Shown here piece after piece: positions 41,111 through 52,007 of a stretch of DNA of 64,000 nt. The position numbers and the translations under genes are program-made. Below the pieces are notes generated by a model that ran no database searches, had not been told where the DNA came from, and saw nothing but the letters and a program-made list of their open reading frames with translations. The stretch is from Streptomyces sp. NRRL F-525. GTDB lineage: Bacteria > Actinomycetota > Actinomycetes > Streptomycetales > Streptomycetaceae. Each line of letters begins with the position of its first letter. The first letter of the stretch is position 1. Location: NCBI RefSeq assembly GCF_000716605.1, contig NZ_JNXE01000042.1, positions 1-64,000 on the forward strand, given 5' to 3'.

Positions 41111-42475
41111 GTGAAGAGCGCCGTGGAGACCCTGAACCCGACCCGGGTTCGGCTCAGCATCGAGGTGCCCTTCGAGGAGCTCAAGGACAGCCTCGACGCG
41201 GCGTACAAGAAGATCAACCAGCAGGTCACGGTGAAGGGCTTCCGGAAGGGCAAGATCCCGGCGCGCGTCATCGACCAGCGGTTCGGCCGCGGTGCGGTCC
41301 TGGAGGAGGCGGTCAACGACGCGCTTCCGAAGTTCTACACCGAGGCGGTCAACGAGGCGGAGCTCAACCCGCTCGGCCAGCCCGAGGTCGACATCACGGA
41401 GCTGAAGGACGGCGAGACGCTGAACTTCACCGCCGAGGTCGACATCCGCCCGACCATCGAGATCCCGGACTACTCGGGCATCGAGGTCGAGGTCGACGCC
41501 GTGGAGGTCAGCGAGGCGGACATCGACGAGTCCGTCGAGCAGCTCCGCGAGCGCTTCGCGGCGACCTCCCCGGTCGAGCGCGCCGCCGTCGACGGTGACG
41601 TCGTCACCCTCGACCTGGAGGCCAAGGTCGACGGCGAGGTCCTCGAGGACGGCGTCGCCGAGGGCGTCTCCTACACCATCGGCTCCGGCGAGCTGCTCGA
41701 AGGCATCGACGAGGCCGTGACCGGCCTGGAGGCCGGTGGCGAGGCCACCTTCGCCTCCGAGCTCAAGGGCGGCTCCGCGGCCGGCCAGGAGGCCCAGGTC
41801 ACCGTCAAGGTCACCCAGGTCGCCGCCCGCGAACTGCCCGCGCTGGACGACGAGTTCGCACAGCTCGCCTCCGAGTTCGACACCCTGGAGGAGCTGCGCG
41901 CGGACAGCCGCAAGCGCCTCGAGAACATGAAGCAGTACGACCAGGCCACGCAGGCCCAGGAGCGCGTCCTGGAGAAGCTGCTGGAGCTCGTCGAGGTGCC
42001 CGTCCCCGAGAAGCTGCTCGAGGACGAGATCAACACCCGCAAGCACAACCTGGAGCACCACCAGCTCGGCCAGATGGGCCTCGACCTCGAGAAGTACCTC
42101 GAGATCCAGGGCAAGACGGCCGAGGAGTTCGACACCGAGACCAAGGAAGCCGCGGTCAAGGGCATCAAGACGCAGTTCGTCCTCGACGAGCTCGTCAACA
42201 AGGAGAAGCTGAACGTCAACCAGGAGGAGCTCACCGAGCACCTCATGCGCCGCGCGGCCTCCTCCGGCATGTCCCCCGACCAGTTCGCCCAGGCCGTCGT
42301 AGAGGGCGGCCAGGTCCCCCTCCTGGTCGGCGAGGTCGCCCGCGGCAAGGCCCTGGCGGTCGTCGTAGAGGCGGCCACGGTCAAGGACACCAACGGCGAG
42401 ATCGTCGACCTGGACGACGAGGACGAGACGGCGGAGACGACCACGGAGACGGCCGAGGCCGCGACCGAGGAGTAA
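41111..42475 (+). CDS. tig: Trigger factor (ribosome-associated chaperone, PPIase)
   Basis: 454 residues. The N-terminal ribosome-binding domain has the signature [19 protein letters not shown] (around residues 40-58). A central FKBP-type PPIase domain and a C-terminal helical chaperone domain with an acidic tail follow. GTG 41111 has AAGGAGA upstream. It precedes clpP1P2X as in most Streptomyces, and ends at a strong terminator, so it is transcribed apart from clp. Confidence 0.95.
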   Translation: MKSAVETLNPTRVRLSIEVPFEELKDSLDAAYKKINQQVTVKGFRKGKIPARVIDQRFGRGAVLEEAVNDALPKFYTEAVNEAELNPLGQPEVDITELKDGETLNFTAEVDIRPTIEIPDYSGIEVEVDAVEVSEADIDESVEQLRERFAATSPVERAAVDGDVVTLDLEAKVDGEVLEDGVAEGVSYTIGSGELLEGIDEAVTGLEAGGEATFASELKGGSAAGQEAQVTVKVTQVAARELPALDDEFAQLASEFDTLEELRADSRKRLENMKQYDQATQAQERVLEKLLELVEVPVPEKLLEDEINTRKHNLEHHQLGQMGLDLEKYLEIQGKTAEEFDTETKEAAVKGIKTQFVLDELVNKEKLNVNQEELTEHLMRRAASSGMSPDQFAQAVVEGGQVPLLVGEVARGKALAVVVEAATVKDTNGEIVDLDDEDETAETTTETAEAATEE

Positions 42476-42481
42476 TCAGCC

Positions 42482-42529
42482 GTACGAGGGGCCCTGGGAT
42501 GCGACAAGCCCCGGGGCCCTTTGTCGTAC
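42482..42529. terminator. Terminator after tig
   Basis: The outer arms GTACGA (42482-42487) and TCGTAC (42524-42529) enclose a G/C stem GGGGCCCTGGG/CCCCGGGGCCC, with a short T-run on the plus side. Confidence 0.75.
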
Positions 42530-42535
42530 CGGCCA

Positions 42536-42642
42536 CTGGGGCGCGCCCCAAAGGGGCGCGGGGCTGTATCGATTTGCGGCTCCGCCGCGCGGGCGCGCCC
42601 AGCCCCCACGGACCCGCAGCCCCGATACAAGCGCAACCACCC
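42536..42642. repeat. Dispersed intergenic Streptomyces repeat (family B), first copy
   Basis: The block GGGGCGCGGGG...CAGCCCCCAC-GG-CCGCAG is shared with 49519-49575. This copy has an extra insert with TGTATCG...CGATACA arms and the stem GCGCGCCCC-AAA-GGGGCGCG. Such elements are frequent between Streptomyces genes (recollection). Function unknown; strongly structured. Confidence 0.65.
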
Positions 42643-42677
42643 CACCCCAGGGGATTCCGCTCAGGCCAGCGCAGCGC

Positions 42678-42694
42678 ATGCGCTGACAGCGAAC
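42678..42694. promoter_or_regulatory. ClgR-like operator upstream of clpP1
   Basis: ATGCGC-N5-GCGAAC fits the ClgR consensus GTTCGC-N5-GCGAAC at 10 of 12 arm positions, centred about 143 bp upstream of clpP1. ClgR activates clpP1P2 in Streptomyces (family knowledge). Confidence 0.65.
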
Positions 42695-42828
42695 AGTTCC
42701 CTTTGCGGGATTCCCCGGAGGGACCCGCGCGTTAGGGTCCATGAATACGAGGGCAGGGGAGTCCCCGTTGCCCCCGGCAGTACACGTGAGACGGCCCGGC
42801 GCCGTCGTAAAGACGAGCAGGTGGATAC

Positions 42829-43443
42829 GTGACGAATCTGATGCCTACAGCCGCCGGCGAGCCCTCTATCGGTGGCCTCGGCGACCAGGTCTACAACCGG
42901 CTGCTCGGTGAGCGGATCATCTTCCTCGGTCAGGCGGTCGACGACGACATCGCCAACAAGATCACCGCGCAGCTCCTCCTCCTTGCCGCGGACCCCGACA
43001 AGGACATCTACCTCTACATCAACAGCCCCGGCGGCTCGATCACGGCCGGCATGGCGATCTACGACACCATGCAGTTCATCAAGAACGACGTGGTGACCAT
43101 CGCCATGGGCCTCGCCGCCTCCATGGGCCAGTTCCTTCTCAGCGCGGGTACCCCGGGCAAGCGCTTCGCGCTGCCGAACGCCGAGATCCTGATCCACCAG
43201 CCCTCCGCCGGCCTGGCCGGTTCGGCCTCCGACATCAAGATCCACGCGGAGCGGCTGCTGCACACCAAGAAGCGCATGGCCGAGCTCACGTCCCAGCACA
43301 CGGGCCAGAGCATCGAGCAGATCACCCGCGACTCGGACCGCGACCGCTGGTTCGACGCGCTGGAGGCCAAGGAGTACGGCCTCATCGACGACGTGATCCC
43401 CACGGCCGCCGGTATGCCGGGCGGTGGCGGCACCGGGGCCTGA
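42829..43443 (+). CDS. clpP1: ATP-dependent Clp protease proteolytic subunit 1
   Basis: 204-residue serine protease subunit. The catalytic triad is Ser98 (LAASMGQF), His123 (LIHQPSAG) and Asp172 by alignment to E. coli ClpP. It has [13 protein letters not shown] and [13 protein letters not shown]. It assembles with ClpP2 into the tetradecamer served by ClpX/ClpC. GTG 42829; clpP2 follows after 50 bp, and a ClgR-like box lies upstream. Confidence 0.95.
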   Translation: MTNLMPTAAGEPSIGGLGDQVYNRLLGERIIFLGQAVDDDIANKITAQLLLLAADPDKDIYLYINSPGGSITAGMAIYDTMQFIKNDVVTIAMGLAASMGQFLLSAGTPGKRFALPNAEILIHQPSAGLAGSASDIKIHAERLLHTKKRMAELTSQHTGQSIEQITRDSDRDRWFDALEAKEYGLIDDVIPTAAGMPGGGGTGA

Positions 43444-43493
43444 GGCCCCAGGACAGCCACCAGCCGACCGCCACAGCCCCCAGGAGAGAGACA

Positions 43494-44174
43494 GTGAACA
43501 ACTTCCCCGGCAACGGCCTGAACGACCACGCACGCGCCGAATACACGGCTCCCGCCGCCGAGTCCCGTTATGTGATCCCGCGTTTCGTCGAGCGCACCTC
43601 GCAGGGCGTCCGTGAGTACGACCCGTACGCGAAGCTCTTCGAGGAGCGCGTGATCTTCCTCGGTGTCCAGATCGACGACGCGTCGGCCAACGACGTCATG
43701 GCGCAGCTGCTGTGCCTGGAGTCGATGGACCCGGACCGCGACATCTCGATCTACATCAACAGCCCCGGTGGCTCCTTCACCGCGCTGACTGCGATCTACG
43801 ACACGATGCAGTTCGTGAAGCCGGACGTCCAGACGGTCTGCATGGGCCAGGCCGCGTCCGCCGCCGCCGTCCTGCTGGCGGCCGGTACGCCGGGCAAGCG
43901 CATGGCGCTGCCGAACGCGCGCGTGCTGATCCACCAGCCGTACAGCGAGACGGGCCGGGGCCAGGTCTCCGACCTCGAGATCGCGGCCAACGAGATCCTC
44001 CGCATGCGTGCCCAGCTGGAGGACATGCTGGCCAAGCACTCGACGACCCCGCTGGACAAGATCCGCGAGGACATCGAGCGCGACAAGATCCTCACGGCCG
44101 AGGACGCCCTGGCGTACGGCCTGATCGACCAGATCATCTCCACCCGGAAGATGAACAACGCCGACGTCCGCTGA
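43494..44174 (+). CDS. clpP2: ATP-dependent Clp protease proteolytic subunit 2
   Basis: 226 residues with an N-terminal extension of about 25 residues relative to ClpP1, probably a processed propeptide. Ser122 (GQAASAAAV) and His147 (LIHQPYSE) are in place. GTG 43494 has AGGAGAG upstream. It is co-transcribed with clpP1; clpX starts 159 bp further on. Confidence 0.95.
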   Translation: MNNFPGNGLNDHARAEYTAPAAESRYVIPRFVERTSQGVREYDPYAKLFEERVIFLGVQIDDASANDVMAQLLCLESMDPDRDISIYINSPGGSFTALTAIYDTMQFVKPDVQTVCMGQAASAAAVLLAAGTPGKRMALPNARVLIHQPYSETGRGQVSDLEIAANEILRMRAQLEDMLAKHSTTPLDKIREDIERDKILTAEDALAYGLIDQIISTRKMNNADVR

Positions 44175-44333
44175 CCCGGACCTGTATCGTCCACCACCCC
44201 TTGGCACGTCCACGTGGAAGTGAACCGTGCCAAGGGGGGCCCGAACGGGGGGCCCGGCAAGGTACCGTCGGACATAAGGCAGCACCAGGAGTCGCTGTAC
44301 CCAGGCGGCTCCCAGGCGAAGGGGAAGCACACC

Positions 44334-45620
44334 GTGGCACGCATCGGTGACGGCGGCGATCTGCTCAAGTGCTCGTTCTGCGGCAAGAGCCAGAAGCAGG
44401 TCAAGAAGCTCATCGCAGGGCCCGGTGTGTACATCTGCGACGAGTGCATCGACCTCTGCAACGAGATCATCGAGGAAGAACTCGCGGAGACGAGCGAGGT
44501 CCGCTGGGAGGAACTCCCCAAGCCCCGCGAGATCTACGAGTTCCTCGAGGGCTACGTCGTCGGCCAGGAGTCGGCGAAGAAGGCGCTCTCGGTCGCGGTG
44601 TACAACCACTACAAGCGCGTCCAGGCCGGTGAGAACGGCGGCGGCCAGAGCCGCGAGGACGCCATCGAGCTGGCGAAGTCCAACATCCTCCTGCTCGGCC
44701 CCACGGGCTCGGGCAAGACCCTCCTCGCCCAGACCCTGGCCCGCATGCTGAACGTGCCGTTCGCGATCGCCGACGCGACCGCGCTCACGGAGGCGGGCTA
44801 TGTCGGCGAGGACGTCGAGAACATCCTGCTGAAGCTCATCCAGGCCGCCGACTACGACGTCAAGAAGGCCGAGACGGGCATCATCTACATCGACGAGATC
44901 GACAAGGTCGCCCGCAAGAGCGAGAACCCGTCGATCACGCGTGATGTGTCCGGCGAGGGCGTCCAGCAGGCCCTGTTGAAGATCCTGGAGGGCACCACGG
45001 CCTCGGTCCCGCCGCAGGGCGGCCGTAAACACCCCCACCAGGAGTTCATCCAGATCGACACGACGAACGTCCTGTTCATCGTGGGCGGCGCCTTCTCGGG
45101 CCTGGAGAAGCTCATCGAGTCCAGGGCCGGCGCCAAGGGCATCGGCTTCGGCGCGACGATCCGCTCGAAGCGGGAGCTGCAGGCCAAGGACCAGTTCGAG
45201 GACGTCATGCCCGAGGACCTGGTGAAGTTCGGCATGATCCCCGAGTTCATCGGCCGGCTGCCCGTCATCACCTCGGTCCACAACCTGGACCGCGAGGCCC
45301 TGCTCCAGATCCTCATCGAGCCGCGCAACGCACTCGTCAAGCAGTACGAGCGCCTCTTCGAACTCGACGGTGTGGAGCTGGACTTCGAGCGCGAGGCCCT
45401 CGAGGCCATCGCCGACCAGGCCATCCTCCGCCAGACCGGCGCGCGCGGCCTGCGCGCCATCATGGAGGAAGTCCTCCAGGGCGTCATGTACGAGGTCCCG
45501 TCCCGCAAGGACGTGGCCCGGGTCGTCATCACGGCGGACGTCGTCCTGTCGAACGTCAACCCGACCCTGATCCCGCGTGACGCGCGGGGCCGCGGTCCGG
45601 GCGAGCAGAAGACGGCGTAA
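44334..45620 (+). CDS. clpX: ATP-dependent Clp protease ATP-binding subunit ClpX
   Basis: 428-residue AAA+ unfoldase. The N-terminal zinc-binding domain has Cys13, 16, 35 and 38. Walker A is GPTGSGKT, Walker B IIYIDEID, the pore loop GYVG, and the ClpP-docking IGF loop lies in [12 protein letters not shown] 44334 has AAGGGGAAG upstream; the longer frame from 44214 would precede the zinc domain with unrelated sequence. It ends at a perfect 19-bp terminator stem. Confidence 0.95.
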   Translation: MARIGDGGDLLKCSFCGKSQKQVKKLIAGPGVYICDECIDLCNEIIEEELAETSEVRWEELPKPREIYEFLEGYVVGQESAKKALSVAVYNHYKRVQAGENGGGQSREDAIELAKSNILLLGPTGSGKTLLAQTLARMLNVPFAIADATALTEAGYVGEDVENILLKLIQAADYDVKKAETGIIYIDEIDKVARKSENPSITRDVSGEGVQQALLKILEGTTASVPPQGGRKHPHQEFIQIDTTNVLFIVGGAFSGLEKLIESRAGAKGIGFGATIRSKRELQAKDQFEDVMPEDLVKFGMIPEFIGRLPVITSVHNLDREALLQILIEPRNALVKQYERLFELDGVELDFEREALEAIADQAILRQTGARGLRAIMEEVLQGVMYEVPSRKDVARVVITADVVLSNVNPTLIPRDARGRGPGEQKTA

Positions 45621-45640
45621 CAGCCGCACCCAGTACGACA

Positions 45641-45680
45641 CGAAGGGCGCCCGGTCGGTCAACCGACCGGGCGCCCTTCG
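45641..45680. terminator. Bidirectional terminator after clpX
   Basis: Perfect 19-bp arms (45641-45659 and 45662-45680, beginning CGAAGGGCGCCC) with a two-base centre, between convergent clpX and the Pro-rich membrane protein gene. Confidence 0.85.
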
Positions 45681-45697
45681 TAGTTGAAGCCTCGGGG

Positions 45698-46705
45698 CTA
45701 GCTCTTCACCCGAACTTCCTTGCGCAGCTTGGTCGTCATGGAGACGGCGGTGTCCTTGGACACGTCGGTCGTGTTGTCACCGGGGGAGACCATCGCGATG
45801 GTGCTGTAGTCGGCCCAGGCGCAGAACCAGTCGGTCTGCGTCTTCTTGGTCGCCTGGTTGGTGCCCTTGGCCGCCTGGCACTTCATGACCGCGCCGTCGA
45901 CGTCGACCGACTCGGGGTCCCCGACCAGCTGGCTGCCGCCCGACGAACTGCTGGAGGAGCCGCTCTGCTTGACGTCCTTCTGGATGTCCGCGAAGAACGC
46001 GTCGAGGGCCTTCTGCGGATCGGCGATCTTGCCGTAGGCGCCGATGAGCGAGATGCCCTTGGCCGTGAGCAGCTCCGCCGCGCTGGGCGCGGTGGAGGGG
46101 TCGCTGGGGTTGTAGCCGCTCAGGTCGGCCGTCGTGTAGGCGCCGAAGACGGCGGTGCCGTTCTTGACGCCGCTCTTCTCCAGGTCCTTCACGGTCGACG
46201 AGCCGCTGTCGCTGGTGTCGCCGTCCTTGGTCGCCCGGCTGTAGTCACCGAGCACCTTCGCCGGCGTCGTCAGCTTGTGCGGACCGTCGTCCGCGAGACC
46301 GGATCCGCTGCCGCCGGCCAGCAGGAAGTAGGCGCCGACGGCCACCGCGGCGACCACCGCGACCGCACCGATGACCAGCCCCGTCTTCTTCTTGCCGCCG
46401 CCCGCGGGAGGCTGCGGAACCCCGTACGGCGGCTGCCCGTAAGGAGGTTGGCCGTACGGCGGCTGCTGACCGTACGGCGGCTGCGGCTGGCCGTAGGGTC
46501 CCTGCGGCGGGACGCCCTGCGGGGGCTGCTGCGCCGGGTAGCCGTAGCCGGGCTGGGCGGGGGGAGCCTGCTGGGGGTAGCCGTAGCCGGGCTGGGGGGC
46601 GCCCTGCGGCGCCTGCTGGGGAGGCTGGCCGTAGGGACCCGGCTGACCGTACGGACCGGGCTGCTGAGGCTGCCCGTCGTACGGGCCCGGCTGGTTGTAG
46701 CTCAT
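45698..46705 (-). CDS. Pro/Gly/Tyr/Gln-rich membrane-anchored extracytoplasmic protein
   Basis: 335 residues. The cytoplasmic N-terminus (about 105 residues) is built of PYGQP and PGYGYP pentapeptide repeats, coded by near-15-bp DNA repeats. Then come KKK and one membrane helix (TGLVIGAVAVVAAVAVGAYFLL). A secreted domain of about 200 residues contains a Ser-rich loop and two Cys (MKCQAAKG, WFCAWADYS) that may form a disulfide. ATG 46705 has GGAGGGGAA upstream. Function unknown. Confidence 0.75.
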   Translation of the reverse strand: MSYNQPGPYDGQPQQPGPYGQPGPYGQPPQQAPQGAPQPGYGYPQQAPPAQPGYGYPAQQPPQGVPPQGPYGQPQPPYGQQPPYGQPPYGQPPYGVPQPPAGGGKKKTGLVIGAVAVVAAVAVGAYFLLAGGSGSGLADDGPHKLTTPAKVLGDYSRATKDGDTSDSGSSTVKDLEKSGVKNGTAVFGAYTTADLSGYNPSDPSTAPSAAELLTAKGISLIGAYGKIADPQKALDAFFADIQKDVKQSGSSSSSSGGSQLVGDPESVDVDGAVMKCQAAKGTNQATKKTQTDWFCAWADYSTIAMVSPGDNTTDVSKDTAVSMTTKLRKEVRVKS

Positions 46706-46841
46706 TTCTGGGTTCCCCTCCAGATGCTTATGTGATCCCGACATCCTGGCCCAGTCACAGGAAGCGCAGAGCATCGGGGGGCGCACCGTTACAGAACAAA
46801 CGCGTTTCGGGACACCCCCGCGACACCCCTAAACTGGGCCC

Positions 46842-49466
46842 GTGACCGAGAACGCTCAGCAGCAGCCACCAGCGCCCGACTCCGAACTGCCGACCCAGTA
46901 CGCGCCGGCCGATGTAGAGGGGCCGCTGTACGAGCGCTGGGTGGAGCGGGGTTACTTCGAGGCGGACGCGAAGAGCGAGAAGCCGCCGTACACGATCGTC
47001 ATCCCGCCGCCGAACGTCACGGGCTCGCTCCACCTGGGGCACGCCTTCGAGCACACGCTCATCGACGCCCTCACGCGCCGCAAGCGCATGCAGGGCTACG
47101 AGACGCTGTGGCAGCCCGGCATGGACCACGCCGGCATCGCCACGCAGAACGTCGTCGAGCGCGAGCTGGGCAAGGAGGGCAAGTCCCGCCACGACCTGGG
47201 CCGGGAGGCGTTCGTCGAGCGCGTCTGGCAGTGGAAGGGCGAGTCCGGCGGCCAGATCTCCGGCCAGATGCGCCGCCTCGGCGACGGTGTCGCGTGGTCG
47301 CGCGAGCGCTTCACGATGGACGAGGGCCTGTCCCAGTCCGTCCAGACCATCTTCAAGCGGCTCTACGACGACGAGTTGATCTACCGCGCCGAGCGCATCA
47401 TCAACTGGTGCCCGCGCTGTCTCACCGCGATCTCCGACATCGAGGTCGAGTACCAGGACGACGACGGCGAGCTCGTCTCCATGAAGTACGGCGAGGGTGA
47501 CGAGACGATCGTCGTCGCCACAACTCGCGCCGAGACCATGCTCGGTGACACGGCCGTCGCCGTTCACCCCGACGACGAGCGGTACAAGCACCTCGTCGGC
47601 AAGCTCATCAGGCTGCCGCTGACCGACCGTTCCATCCCGGTCGTCGCGGACGAGCACGTCGACCCCGAGTTCGGCACGGGTGCCGTGAAGGTCACCCCGG
47701 CCCACGACCCGAACGACTTCGAGATCGGCCAGCGGCACGACCTGCCGGCCATCACGGTCATGGACGAGCACGCCGTCATCACCGTCCCCGGCCCCTTCCA
47801 GGGCCAGGACCGCCTCGAAGCCCGCTCCGCGATCGTCGCCGCCCTGCGCGCCGAGGGCCGGATCGTCGCCGAGAAGCGGCCCTACGTCCACTCGGTCGGC
47901 CACTGCTCGCGCTGCAAGACGACCATCGAGCCGCGGCTGTCCATGCAGTGGTGGGTCAAGGTCGCCCCGCTCGCGAAGGCGGCCGGCGACGCGGTCCGCG
48001 ACGGCCGGGTCAAGATCCACCCGCAGGAGATGGAGAAGCGCTACTTCGACTGGGTCGACAACCTCCACGACTGGTGCATCTCACGGCAGTTGTGGTGGGG
48101 CCACCGCATCCCGGTCTGGTACGGCCCGAACGGCGAGGTCGTCTGCGTCGGCCCCGACGACGAGGCCCCCACGGGCGAGGGCTGGCACCAGGACACCGAC
48201 GTCCTCGACACCTGGTTCTCCTCCGGCCTGTGGCCCTTCTCCACCCTCGGCTGGCCCGAACAGACCGAGTCGCTCGCGAAGTTCTACCCGAACTCCGTCC
48301 TGGTCACCGGCTACGACATCCTCTTCTTCTGGGTCGCCCGGATGATGATGTTCGGCCTCTACGCGATGGACGGCACTCCGCCGTTCCACACCATCGCCCT
48401 GCACGGCATGGTCCGCGACCAGTTCGGCAAGAAGATGTCCAAGTCCTTCGGGAACGCGGTCAATCCGCTCGACTGGATGGACAAGTACGGCTCCGACGCG
48501 CTCCGTTTCACCCTCGCGCGCGGCGCCAACCCGGGCGTCGACGTCCCGATCGGCGAGGACTGGGTCCAGGGCTCCCGCAACTTCGCCAACAAGCTCTGGA
48601 ACGCGACCCGTTTCGCCCTCATGAACGGCGCGACGATCGAGGGCGAACTCCCGGACGCCGAGCGCCTGTCGGCGACCGACCGCTGGATCCTGTCCCGCCT
48701 CAACTCCACGGTCGCCGAAGTCGACGCGCTCTACGAGGACTACCAGTTCGCGAAGCTCTCCGACGCGCTGTTCCACTTCGCGTGGGACGAAGTCTTCGAC
48801 TGGTACGTCGAGTTGTCCAAGACGACGTTCATGGCGGGCGGCGAACCGGCCGAGGTCTCCAAGCGTGTCCTCGGCGAAGTCCTCGACGTCACCCTGAAGT
48901 TGCTCCACCCGATCGTCCCGTTCGTCACGGAGACCCTCTGGACGACCCTCACGGGCGGCGAGTCGATCGTCATCGCCGACTGGCCGAAGGACTCGGGCTT
49001 CCGTGACCCGGCAGCCGAGCGTGAGATCGAGACGCTCCAGCAGGTCATCACCGAGGTCCGCCGCTTCCGCGCCGACCAGGGCCTCCAGCCCGGCCAGCGC
49101 GTCCCGGCCCGCCTCACCCTGGACGGCACGGCCCTGGCCCCCCACGAGGCCGCCATCCGCCAGCTCCTCCGCCTCCAGCCGGAGGGCGACGCCTTCGCGG
49201 CGACGGCCACCCTCCCGGTCGGCGGCGCCACGGTCGCCCTCGACCTCTCCGGCACGATCGACATCGCGGCGGAGCGGAAGCGCCTCGCGAAGGATCTGGC
49301 GGCGGCCGAGAAGGAGCGCCAGCAGGCCGAGGCCAAGCTCGGCAACGAGGCGTTCCTGGCCAAGGCCCCCGACAACGTGGTCGACAAGATCCGCGGCCGC
49401 CTGTCCAAGGCCGACGAGGACATCACCCGCATCAAGACCCAGCTGGACGCGTTGCCGGAGGCGTAG
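46842..49466 (+). CDS. valS: Valyl-tRNA synthetase
   Basis: 874-residue class I aminoacyl-tRNA synthetase. The HIGH motif is [11 protein letters not shown] and the KMSKS motif is KKMSKSFGN. The editing domain ([20 protein letters not shown]) and the C-terminal coiled coil ([20 protein letters not shown]) are typical of ValRS. GTG 46842. No T-box leader is evident. Confidence 0.96.
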   Translation: MTENAQQQPPAPDSELPTQYAPADVEGPLYERWVERGYFEADAKSEKPPYTIVIPPPNVTGSLHLGHAFEHTLIDALTRRKRMQGYETLWQPGMDHAGIATQNVVERELGKEGKSRHDLGREAFVERVWQWKGESGGQISGQMRRLGDGVAWSRERFTMDEGLSQSVQTIFKRLYDDELIYRAERIINWCPRCLTAISDIEVEYQDDDGELVSMKYGEGDETIVVATTRAETMLGDTAVAVHPDDERYKHLVGKLIRLPLTDRSIPVVADEHVDPEFGTGAVKVTPAHDPNDFEIGQRHDLPAITVMDEHAVITVPGPFQGQDRLEARSAIVAALRAEGRIVAEKRPYVHSVGHCSRCKTTIEPRLSMQWWVKVAPLAKAAGDAVRDGRVKIHPQEMEKRYFDWVDNLHDWCISRQLWWGHRIPVWYGPNGEVVCVGPDDEAPTGEGWHQDTDVLDTWFSSGLWPFSTLGWPEQTESLAKFYPNSVLVTGYDILFFWVARMMMFGLYAMDGTPPFHTIALHGMVRDQFGKKMSKSFGNAVNPLDWMDKYGSDALRFTLARGANPGVDVPIGEDWVQGSRNFANKLWNATRFALMNGATIEGELPDAERLSATDRWILSRLNSTVAEVDALYEDYQFAKLSDALFHFAWDEVFDWYVELSKTTFMAGGEPAEVSKRVLGEVLDVTLKLLHPIVPFVTETLWTTLTGGESIVIADWPKDSGFRDPAAEREIETLQQVITEVRRFRADQGLQPGQRVPARLTLDGTALAPHEAAIRQLLRLQPEGDAFAATATLPVGGATVALDLSGTIDIAAERKRLAKDLAAAEKERQQAEAKLGNEAFLAKAPDNVVDKIRGRLSKADEDITRIKTQLDALPEA

Positions 49467-49481
49467 GGATTTGTAGTCAGG

Positions 49482-49517
49482 TGAAGGCCCCGGTGCTTTT
49501 CAGCGCCGGGGCCTTCA
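49482..49517. terminator. Terminator after valS
   Basis: TGAAGGCCCCGG (49482-49493) and CCGGGGCCTTCA (49506-49517) are perfect 12-bp arms with a T-rich loop. Confidence 0.8.
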
Positions 49518-49518
49518 T

Positions 49519-49575
49519 CCCCTAGGGGCGCGGGGAACTGCGCGACCAGCCCCCACCGGCCCGCAGACGAAAGAC
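49519..49575. repeat. Dispersed intergenic Streptomyces repeat (family B), second copy
   Basis: GGGGCGCGGGGAACTGCGCG then ACCAGCCCCCACCGGCCCGCAG, matching the flanks of the element at 42536. It lies between the valS terminator and folC. Confidence 0.65.
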
Positions 49576-49601
49576 CACGCAGACCTCCGTAGACTGACCG
49601 T

Positions 49602-51089
49602 GTGACTGACAGCGACCCGTTCGAAGAGATCGTCGCCGCCGAGACCGACCGCGACCCAGATCTCGCGGTCATCGAGGCCGGCAGCCGCACCCTCCGCACC
49701 CAGGGCACCGGCACCCCCCAGCCAGACGTACCCGGCCGCCCGGAAGACCCCCAGCTGGACGCCGCCCTCCGCAAGGTAGAGGCCGACCTCGCCACCCGCT
49801 GGGGCGAAACCAAACTCGAACCCTCAGTCACCCGCATCGCCGCCCTGATGGACGTCCTGGGCGACCCCCAGCGCTCGTACCCCTCGATCCACATCACGGG
49901 AACGAACGGCAAGACCTCCACGGCCCGCATGATCGAGGCCCTCCTCGGCGCCTTCGAGCTCCGCACAGGCCGCTACACCTCCCCCCACGTCCAGTCGATC
50001 ACCGAGCGCATCAGCCTCGACGGCGCCCCGATCTCCGCCGAACGCTTCATCGAGACGTACGAGGACATCAAGCCGTACGTCGAGATGGTCGACGCCCAGC
50101 AGGAGTTCCGCCTGTCGTTCTTCGAGGTGCTCACGGGCATGGCGTACGCCGCGTTCGCGGACGCGCCGGTCGACGTGGCCGTCGTAGAGGTCGGCATGGG
50201 CGGCACCTGGGACGCCACGAACGTCATCGACGCCGCCGTCGCCGTGGTCACCCCCATCGACCTCGACCACACCGACCGCCTCGGCGAGACGACAGGCGAG
50301 ATCGCCACCGAGAAGGCCGGCATCGTCAAGCAGGACGCGACCGTGATCCTGGCGCAGCAGCCGGTGGACGCGGCGCAGGTGCTGCTGAAGAAGGCCGTCG
50401 AGGTGGACGCGACCGTGGCCCGCGAGGGGCTGGAGTTCGGGGTCGTGTCCCGGCAGGTCGCCGTCGGCGGGCAGTTGGTCAACCTCCGTGGGCTGGGCGG
50501 CGAGTACGAGGAGATCTACCTCCCGCTGCACGGCCCCTACCAGGCGCACAACGCGGCCGTGGCGCTCGCCGCCGTAGAAGCGTTCTTCGGGGTCGGGGCG
50601 CAGCGGCCCGATCCGCTCTCGATCGACACCGTGCGGAAGGCCTTCGCGTCCGTCACCTCGCCCGGGCGGCTGGAGGTGGTGCGGCGCTCGCCGACCGTCG
50701 TGCTGGACGCGGCGCACAACCCGGCGGGCGCCCGCGCCACCGCCGAGGCCGTGGCGGAGGCGTTCGACTTCAGCAAGCTGATCGGAGTCGTGGGCGCCAG
50801 CGGCGACAAGAACGTGCGCGGGCTGCTCGAAGCGTTCGAGCCGATGTTCGCCGAGGTCGTCGTCACGCAGAACTCCAGTCACCGCGCGATGGACGTGGAC
50901 GAGCTGGCCGGGATCGCCGTCGAGGTGTTCGGCGACGAGCGCGTGCAGGTCGAGCCGCGGCTGCCCGACGCGCTGGAGGCCGCGATCACGCTGGCCGAGG
51001 AGGACGGCGAGTTCGCGGGCGGCGGTGTGCTCGTCACCGGTTCCGTCATCACCGTCGGTGAAGCCCGACTGCTCCTGGGGAGGGGCTGA
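49602..51089 (+). CDS. folC: Folylpolyglutamate synthase / dihydrofolate synthase
   Basis: 495 residues of the Mur ligase superfamily. The P-loop is HITGTNGKTSTARM, followed by PHVQSITERISLDG and the second-domain signature LDAAHNPAGARATAEA. The first 60 residues are an acidic, probably disordered extension. GTG start. The following small membrane gene begins 6 bp after the stop, giving a folC-DUF4233-ndk order typical of Streptomyces. Confidence 0.94.
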   Translation: MTDSDPFEEIVAAETDRDPDLAVIEAGSRTLRTQGTGTPQPDVPGRPEDPQLDAALRKVEADLATRWGETKLEPSVTRIAALMDVLGDPQRSYPSIHITGTNGKTSTARMIEALLGAFELRTGRYTSPHVQSITERISLDGAPISAERFIETYEDIKPYVEMVDAQQEFRLSFFEVLTGMAYAAFADAPVDVAVVEVGMGGTWDATNVIDAAVAVVTPIDLDHTDRLGETTGEIATEKAGIVKQDATVILAQQPVDAAQVLLKKAVEVDATVAREGLEFGVVSRQVAVGGQLVNLRGLGGEYEEIYLPLHGPYQAHNAAVALAAVEAFFGVGAQRPDPLSIDTVRKAFASVTSPGRLEVVRRSPTVVLDAAHNPAGARATAEAVAEAFDFSKLIGVVGASGDKNVRGLLEAFEPMFAEVVVTQNSSHRAMDVDELAGIAVEVFGDERVQVEPRLPDALEAAITLAEEDGEFAGGGVLVTGSVITVGEARLLLGRG

Positions 51090-51095
51090 CCTTCC

Positions 51096-51461
51096 GTGCG
51101 TACGCTCTGTTCTTCCACGCTGATCGGCGAGTTCTTCGTGATCGGCTTCGCCGGGCTCGTGGCCATGAAGGACCCGGACCTGGCCACCTCCACCGTGTGG
51201 ACCGTGTGCGGGATCGCGATGTTCCTGTCCGTCGCGCTGTGCGGCGTGGTGACCCGGCCGGCCGGCACCGCGCTCGGCTGGGCGCTGCAGATCGCGCTGA
51301 TCGCGTCGGGCGTGGTCGTGCCGTCCATGTTCTTCCTCGGGGCGATCTTCGCGGCCCTGTGGTGGGCCTCGGTGCACTACGGCCGGAAGATCGACGAGGC
51401 GAAGGCGCGGTTCGCGGCACAGGCCGCGCAGGCCGGCTCCACTACACCTGACGTTGCGTAA
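51096..51461 (+). CDS. DUF4233 family small membrane protein
   Basis: 121 residues with four membrane helices: TLIGEFFVIGFAGLVAM, VWTVCGIAMFLSVALCGVV, ALGWALQIALIASGVVVPSMF and IFAALWWASVHYGR. It has a polar tail. GTG 51096 follows folC directly. Position and topology match DUF4233; function unknown. Confidence 0.8.
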   Translation: MRTLCSSTLIGEFFVIGFAGLVAMKDPDLATSTVWTVCGIAMFLSVALCGVVTRPAGTALGWALQIALIASGVVVPSMFFLGAIFAALWWASVHYGRKIDEAKARFAAQAAQAGSTTPDVA

Positions 51462-51561
51462 TGGGCGCATGGACACGCCCTGTAGCCTCGGCCTTGTCGT
51501 GAGACGACCGTGACACGACCATGAGCCGACCCGCACCATCATGATCAGAAGGAGTCCTGTC

Positions 51562-51975
51562 GTGACCCAGCGCACCCTCGTCCTGCTCAAGCCCGACGCC
51601 GTACGTCGTGGCCTGACCGGCGAGATCATCAGCCGGATCGAGCGCAAGGCCGGCTGGCAGATCACCGCGCTGGAGCTGCGCACCCTGGACCAGGACACCC
51701 TGGAGCAGCACTACGGCGAGCACAAGGGCAAGCCGTTCTACGAGCCGCTGATGGAGTTCATGGCCTCCGGCCCGGTGCTCGCGCTGATCGTCGAGGGCGA
51801 CCGGGTGATCGAGGGCGTACGCCAGCTGGCCGGTCCGACCGACCCGATCGCCGCCGCGCCGGGATCGATCCGCGGCGACTTCGGAGTCATCGTCCGCGAG
51901 AACCTGATCCACGCCTCGGACTCGGAGGAGTCCGCCGAACGCGAGGTGAAGATCTTCTTCCCCGGGCGCGGCTGA
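51562..51975 (+). CDS. ndk: Nucleoside diphosphate kinase
   Basis: 137 residues, normal length. It has LVLLKPDAVRRGLTGEII, and the phosphohistidine His117 in ENLIHASDS. It balances NTP/dNTP pools. GTG 51562 (TQRTLVLLKPDA) has AAGGAG upstream; an upstream ATG at 51541 would add seven residues not found in the family. Confidence 0.96.
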   Translation: MTQRTLVLLKPDAVRRGLTGEIISRIERKAGWQITALELRTLDQDTLEQHYGEHKGKPFYEPLMEFMASGPVLALIVEGDRVIEGVRQLAGPTDPIAAAPGSIRGDFGVIVRENLIHASDSEESAEREVKIFFPGRG

Positions 51976-52007
51976 ATCTCCATCAGTAACCCACATGCCT
52001 GACCAGG

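Noticed and set aside
43059..45662. An 867-codon minus-strand ORF across clpP1-clpX
   Set aside because: Antisense to three certain genes; no ribosome site or domain.
46277..46735. Plus-strand 152-codon ORF with repeated RRLAVRR
   Set aside because: Antisense reading of the PYGQP-repeat region of the minus-strand membrane protein.
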